From assembly GCA_018398805.1 (NCBI GenBank), contig JAGFBZ010000936.1, positions 744,001 to 808,000 on the forward strand: a stretch of DNA of 64,000 bases, given 5' to 3'. The DNA comes from Hirundichthys speculiger. Its lineage: Eukaryota; Chordata; Actinopteri; Beloniformes; Exocoetidae. Position numbers and translations under genes: made by a program. Shown in pieces: positions 60,785 to 64,000 of the stretch. Position 1 is the first letter of the stretch. Each line of letters opens with the position of its first letter. Under the pieces are notes generated by a model, which did not search any database, was not told the DNA's origin, and saw only the letters and a program-made list of their open reading frames with translations.

Positions 60785-62150
60785 ACCTGACAGTTTCACA
60801 AGAGCCTACAGAGTGTCTTCTTTCTAGAGCACTTTAATCCATCCATGTACAATCATTTTAATTTGTGTATGTCATTTTAGGCGCTTTGCTAAAAAAGGGG
60901 GGGTGTAGTTCAAGAGGTTAAAAAAAAACACAGTGATAATATTCGAAAAATCAGGTCTAAGCACGGCTTTTGTTGAAATTTGGATTTAGTTAAGAATGAG
61001 GCCTGAAACATGGTTCCTCATTTTATTCTTTTCTGTTGAGCCAAAAATATTTGCAGACAGATAAATCCCCCTTTGCTCATTAAAAAAAAATGGGGATTAG
61101 TCCGAGTTTATAGATACACAAAGACACCGTCGTAGACGTTCATGTCTGACAGATGGGCTTAACATGACAAAATCTAAAAGAGTCTCGCGCTAAAAACAGA
61201 CCACTTAGCTATGTTGACACTGAAGTGTATGTAATCACATAATTGTGTTGCATTAATATTACAGCAGGGTGTTATTTAAGGTTGTGCCAGCACCGCCAGA
61301 CAGGCTTAATGGCAACACTCTTGCGCACACACGCCAAGTAGTGCTTCCTCTTTCACCCCAGAGCCTAGTGATGGTTATTTCCCACTTCCATAAGAAAATG
61401 TTAATTCAACAAACAGTTTGTTCACGTTTGGTCTGACAGAACAGGCCGATGCGTCAAACAGAAAATTTGCGAGGCTGCTGAAAGGGAATCTACATAAAAC
61501 TATGATAGTGAAACTGTGAGCCCTTCAAGGGAGCAGCGCAGCCTTTTCACTCCAATCTGGGCTCTGGCCAAAGGACTCTGGACTCCTGAGGTTTCAAAAT
61601 GGAGACGCCTGCAGACAAAAAGCCTCTTTTATTGGCTGTCCATCACACCTTCCACTCTCTCTGAATCTGATATCCGTACCGGGGAGCTTTTCGGAAAGAG
61701 CAGGAGGACACTCAGGCCTGAGATGCAGCTAATCCTGACCCACTTTTTGATCAAATGAGAATGTCACAGAAAGTTAGTAGGTGAGCGTTTTTACATTTTA
61801 CATTTGTTTCTATCCACCGACACTGATGGGGAAAAAAAAAATATCTCAAAAATACAAACTACAGGTTATCATCTTTAAGTTTCTATTCCTCTCCTAGGTC
61901 ACACTGGAATGTCCTACGGTTCATTTGGTGAAGGGAGGACAAATAGCTGTAAAGGGTGTCATATCCTAGAAACACCAGTGGAACAGGTTGCACAAACAAC
62001 AGCTGACAAAGGAAAGTAAGTGTCCCACGATCAGCTGGCATTTTTTTTTCAGCTTTCAGAAGACAAGTCCACTGACTGATGTCATGCAAAGAAAAGACAG
62101 CTCTTAGCCCATTCCCCTCCTGACTGGACAGCTGTCCTGGCAACTTTCTC
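60785..62150. other. No feature recognised
   Basis: Mixed-composition non-coding DNA. Short open frames lack similarity or exon signals. Confidence 0.45.
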
Positions 62151-62159
62151 CCACACACA

Positions 62160-62750
62160 CGTTCAAAACACCCTCAGAGGCTCTGTGTGCGCTTTAACGC
62201 GCAGATTTGAGATTTGCGCATATCGGATTTCCCAAAATGCTCCGCTCACTTTTGCTTTCAGACCCCCCGCTTATCCTCTTTTATGGCATCTTTAAATAAC
62301 TGCCCCCCAAACTTTGACCTTAAATAGTCGTTTGTATCAGTTTTACTGGGAGAGGTGGTCCCCGGGAAAAACGGGAACAACCGCGATCTTAACCGGACAG
62401 TTCGGCAACAGGTCTCCGGATCTGTCAAACCGAATCAGCTTCGCGACAGTAAAGCGTCTCGGAGTCAGAGGACTTATATCAATAAAAGATGAGCGCTACA
62501 GCGAGGCGGAAGCATATTTGTCAAATCTTAACTTTCGTGATTATATCTTGCCAATCTGTATCTGAGCGCGGGTTATCTCATTTGCCTCACAATGTTGGCT
62601 TCAAATGCGCAAATTACCAGCTACATAATGCCGCGTCGTTAACAGGAAACCTTTACTTTAACATGATAAGGAAGGCTGAAAAGTATCTCCCGCTCTTTTA
62701 AAAACAAAACGCGAGGTTAAGTGCTGTGAGTTTACCTTCTCGACAAGTTA
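62160..62750. promoter_or_regulatory. CpG-richer block, candidate promoter region
   Basis: CpG dinucleotides and GC-rich words are denser here than in the surrounding AT-rich DNA. On its right edge lie a minus-strand splice-donor-like GAGAAG|GTAAAC (near 62,735) and a plus-strand ATG with a signal-peptide-like start (62,752). It could therefore serve galnt4, a plus-strand gene, or both. Confidence 0.35.
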
Positions 62751-62751
62751 C

Positions 62752-62917
62752 ATGTCTCAAAGTTTCTTCGAGGCTGCGAGGCTGTTGTCTGTCAGCCTGA
62801 CTGTGGTCGTGTTCCAGTTAAACCTCTGGCTTGCAGATGTCAGCATACCCACATCCTCTCCTCCGGACTTCGTCTCCGGGCCTGCGGCAACCTTCACAGA
62901 AATCTTTACGGCTTCCG
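62752..62917 (+). CDS. Candidate first coding exon of a secreted protein, plus strand
   Basis: ATG at 62,752 opens a frame starting MSQSFFEAARLL and followed by a hydrophobic core (VSLTVVVFQLNLWLA) like a signal peptide. A Ser/Thr/Pro-rich stretch comes next. A donor-like CTTCCG|GTATGA would end the exon at 62,917 after 55 codons. If real, the rest of the gene lies beyond the window. I cannot name the product; a chance open frame is a serious alternative. Confidence 0.25.
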
Positions 62918-63112
62918 GTATGACCTTTCACAATAAAAGTACGAGCGCTATCGGTCCATGGCATTTTTAGTAACGTGGTATACACATGGAGGGGCGTTAA
63001 ATGAAACACGTAGAAGGTGATCCAAGTCATGATATCGAAATGAAAACAAGGCAGACATATTGTGCATAAATATTTCTGCTTTTTTTTTTTTTTTTTTTGG
63101 TCTCCAGTTGTA

Positions 63113-63760
63113 CAACCCCAATGCCAAACAGGTTGGGAAGCTGTGTAAAACGCGAATAAAAATAGAACAAAAGGATTTGCAAATCTTATAAACTCGTATT
63201 TTATGCCCAATAGCACATAAAGAACATATTAGATGCTGAAACTGAGAAATTGTACCATGTAATGGAAAATATCAGCTTATTTTTCACTTTGATGGTAGCA
63301 GCACATCTCAAAAAAGCCTCCTCATTGCTTTTAAAAACTGTCTGTAAACGTCAGGGAAGTGAAGAGGCCAGTTTCTGGAGTTTTAGAGGAATATTGTCTC
63401 ATTCTTGTCTGATGCAGGATTCTTGCTGCTCAACAGTCCTGGGTGGTCGTTGCTGGATTTTTCATTTTGTGATGCACCAAATGTTTTCTGTTGATGAAAA
63501 GGCCTGGACTGCAGGCAGGCCAGTTCAGCACCTGGACTCTTCTCTTGTGAAGCCATGCTGTTGTGATGGATGCAGTATGTGGTTTAACATTGTCTTGTTG
63601 AATTATGCAAGGAATCCCATGCAGGGACGTCAGTTCCGCCTGAGGGTGGTACATTAAAAAAATTCTCCAAATGGTTCTTTTCCAATGCATAATGCATGCC
63701 ATAGTCAGTGTACAACTTGTACCATCCAAATAGTGGTTTGCTTGAGCTCATGTGCCTGTT
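63113..63760 (-). mobile_element. Tc1-like element remnant
   Basis: The left terminus TACAACCCCAATGCC, followed by a GTTGGGAAGCTGTGTAAAA block, is the same family as the terminus at 11,067-11,097. The minus strand (63,729-63,430) encodes the end of a Tc1-type transposase: IIQQDNVKPHTASITTAWL and VLNWPACSPGL, containing the second catalytic-region D-N-x-x-x-H motif. The expected C-terminal tail has degenerated. The opposite terminus is not visible before the window ends. Confidence 0.65.
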
Positions 63761-63924
63761 TTCTGTTAATCACGTCTGGTGTTGCTAGTCTCACTTCCTG
63801 CTAACTTGACAGCGCAGGATGCTAGCCTGTTAGCTGTGGCCTTTAACTATGACTGATAGGCACTTTAAAGATTTTCAGTTAGTTATCTAAACAATATTTA
63901 TGTGACAGTATTCTTTTTATTAGG

Positions 63925-63926
<2 letters not shown>

Positions 63927-63968
<42 letters not shown>
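63927..63968. repeat. (TA)n microsatellite at window edge
   Basis: About 21 TA units followed by degenerate AT-rich sequence. Confidence 0.9.
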
Positions 63969-63973
<5 letters not shown>

Positions 63974-64000
63974 ATATATTTATATAATTTAAAGTTCGCG

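Overview
The window is vertebrate, and the sequence points to a ray-finned (teleost) fish. Two genes on the minus strand can be read exon by exon. Both have GT-AG introns and conserved vertebrate protein sequence. They sit in AT-rich DNA full of repeats typical of teleosts: hAT elements with 8-bp target duplications, L2-type LINE ends with TTGA tails, Tc1-like transposase remnants, a tRNA-derived SINE and a young LTR element. There is no prokaryotic organisation.

Layout. From 1 to about 8.1 kb I find no gene. From 8.1 to 15.5 kb lies a cluster of transposon remnants: a LINE fragment, a 2.3-kb TTAA-flanked element carrying an exon-like ORF that resembles the fish P2X7-ballast-like proteins, a Tc1-like end, a SINE and a hAT element with perfect 8-bp target duplications. 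From 19,236 to 38,133 (minus) lies an intact ten-exon galnt12, an ER/Golgi polypeptide N-acetylgalactosaminyltransferase of about 579 residues. Its 11-kb intron 8 holds a retrovirus-like LTR element (21,265-30,228) in antisense orientation. From 42,751 to 58,056 (minus) lies a second ten-coding-exon GalNAc-transferase that reads as galnt4. Its exon lengths and phases match galnt12 almost exactly, so the two form an old head-to-tail tandem pair. One coding exon of galnt4 lacks two bases compared with the expected reading, which would truncate the protein at about 275 residues. From 58 to 64 kb lies the upstream region of galnt4, with MITE-like repeats, a CpG-richer block that may hold promoters, a possible first exon of a plus-strand secreted protein, and a Tc1-like remnant at the right edge.

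The two enzymes would catalyse the first step of mucin-type O-glycosylation, transfer of GalNAc from UDP-GalNAc to Ser/Thr. GALNT4 and GALNT12 form one subfamily, and the mammalian members prefer partly glycosylated substrates. Human GALNT4 is known to have an intronless coding region. A multi-exon galnt4 beside galnt12, as here, is what the ancestral locus should look like.

The LTR element is the most unusual non-host object. It has two 1,198-bp direct repeats that differ at about eleven positions, a gag with a long coiled coil and an arginine-rich tail but no zinc knuckle, a protease with a changed active site, a DD35E integrase core, no reverse transcriptase or RNase H, and a leader with a 104-bp GCTA-rich tandem repeat. 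All identifications come from reading the sequence. No database search was run.
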